Source: Aspidiotus rigidus
Lineage: Eukaryota > Arthropoda > Insecta > Hemiptera > Diaspididae
Assembly (NCBI GenBank): GCA_035079385.1
Contig: JAVHKY010000043.1
Location: 2,666,001 to 2,730,000, forward strand
Direction: 5' to 3'
DNA: 64,000 bases
Part shown: positions 62,840-64,000 of the stretch, piece by piece
Layout: each line of letters starts with the position of its first letter
How positions within the stretch are numbered: position 1 is the stretch's first letter
The notes under the pieces: generated by a model
What the model saw: the letters and a program-made list of their open reading frames with translations, nothing else
What the model was told of the DNA's origin: nothing
Databases searched by the model: none
Program-made: the position numbers and the translations under genes

Positions 62840-63017
62840 TTAGATTACTACAGAGATAGCGACGAATTTAAAATACTGAACGAAGAGTCGGCACCTTTCG
62901 AGTATAAATTAGAAATTGCGCGAGCAAAATTCGACCATACTGGTGCGTACACAGTCACCGCATCAAATGAACATGGTGAAATCAAAGCCGTAGTTTCTTT
63001 ACAAGTGCAATCCCAAG
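62840..63017 (+). CDS. Exon: second half of the last visible Ig domain
   Basis: Acceptor tcttttgttacag, phase 0. LDYYRDSDEFKILNEESAPF, EYKLEIARAKFDHTGAYTVT and ASNEHGEIKAVVSLQVQSQ form the D-to-G strands that complete the domain begun at 35013-35142. D-x-T-G-A-Y is intact and the second Cys is Thr. Donor CAAG|gtaggt, phase 1, so the coding sequence continues downstream of the window. Confidence 0.93.
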
Positions 63018-64000
63018 GTAGGTACTTCGTCACCATTAATAATTATGTAATTATGAAGCCATTCAGATATCTTTCCTCGTATCACTTCATTGTTTAAATT
63101 CGTGAAAATCGAATCAACGTGCAAAAATCGTATGGCTGTTGAAACATCTTAGGAGGAAAATATGAAGGTAGAAAGTCGAAATTCAGCTCAAGGGACGAAA
63201 CCAGAGGATTTCAAATAGACGGTGAAAATCTTGTCCTCAAAAATGCATCAAATATTTTTAACAAATTCCTTCGTTATTGTAACAAGGAAATTGCGAACGG
63301 GCTGAAGTTGTTGACAGAAGAGAAAATTTCTAATTAAAGGTGGCAGTATGAATATACATGTATGAAATTGGAGAGGGATATGAGAAACAGAAGAGATTCT
63401 AGCTACATTATTGATCCCATATAAGTGCCAACAATTTGCGTACAGTTACGATAATTTTGAGGATTTAACATAGGCTCGCAGCGTGTCGGCAACTTCTTAA
63501 TTTTCCCTAAAAGGTGATGGGTACAGCAAACTAATGGTGGTACCAACAAGTTCTAATTTCCTTTCTTTCTTTTCTTCCTGTTTTTTTCTTTTTTTCGCCC
63601 TGAATAAAGAGACCGAGTGAAGCTGAAAGATCACCGCCAAAAGTATAATCAGCAAAAATACGCCTGATAGAAAAGGAAATCGATGGATATGGTAGAAAGG
63701 GATTTCTCGAGGTTATACGCTTAGCCAAAATTTCCAATAGTTGCCTTCGAAAAAATTGATGTTCTTAAAAGGAGGAGGTACCCTACGTTATTTTTTAAGC
63801 TTACAAATTCATTTTCGCTAATTTCACTCAAATATTCTGCTCGCATCATTTAATGAGGATCGAAATTTAAAATTAAGTGCGAAAGAAGTACAATTAATCA
63901 TTGAATACAAATGACAGATTAAACAACATCTAAAAACGTGTTTATCTTGTGGAGCTGGATGGTCAATTGTCGAATTTTAGAAGATGAGAATTTCAGTTCA
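63018..64000. other. Start of the next intron
   Basis: Nothing was recognised up to the window end. Confidence 0.6.

Overview
The window looks like insect nuclear DNA. Coding sequence is split by GT-AG introns, there are titin-type immunoglobulin (Ig) and fibronectin type III (FN3) domains, and the DNA carries Penelope-like, LINE, Helitron-like and hAT-like elements. AT-rich introns studded with TAGGTA/TACCTA strings suggest a sternorrhynchan hemipteran (aphid, mealybug or scale insect). That is an impression from base composition, not a proof.

One giant plus-strand gene crosses the whole window and is open at both ends. Exons from 1860 to 6220 encode about six I-set Ig domains in an alternating two-type pattern. 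A single 14.5 kb exon (9456-23959) follows. It encodes about 4,830 residues: a helical-repeat region, a very long Glu/Lys/Ile-rich region with about eight tandem copies of a ~123-residue unit, and a Tyr/Ser/Arg-rich tail. Exons from 24527 to 35142 and at 62840-63017 then encode Ig-Ig-FN3-Ig-Ig-Ig-Ig. Every exon joins the next in a consistent reading phase. The order, the charged central region and the signs of alternative starts and ends fit the arthropod giant muscle-protein group (Stretchin-Mlck, unc-89/obscurin, sallimus/titin). Stretchin-Mlck is my leading candidate, but no kinase is in view, so no symbol is given.

Two alternative ends of this gene can be read directly. A first coding exon with its own ATG at 29546, preceded by an in-frame stop, joins the FN3 exon in the same phase as the long form. 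Reading through the donor at 28640 gives a stop at 28757 and an AATAAA at 28921. Together these would divide the locus into a long form ending before FN3 and a short form beginning at FN3.

The intron 35143-62839 (27.7 kb) hosts other units on the same strand. At 51388-54003 is a three-exon gene for a secreted protein of about 370 aa that I do not recognise. After it come small exons (54109-54189, 57449-57576, 58336-58520) that look related, and the last two are phase-compatible alternatives for one donor. The introns also hold a degenerate Penelope-like element with inverted terminal copies (30495-32648), two LINE fragments on the minus strand, a Helitron-like element, two hAT-type MITEs with 8-bp target duplications, other inverted-repeat MITEs, and long TC, AG and AAT microsatellites.

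The exon models rest on reading frame and splice-site inspection only. No transcript or database evidence was available.
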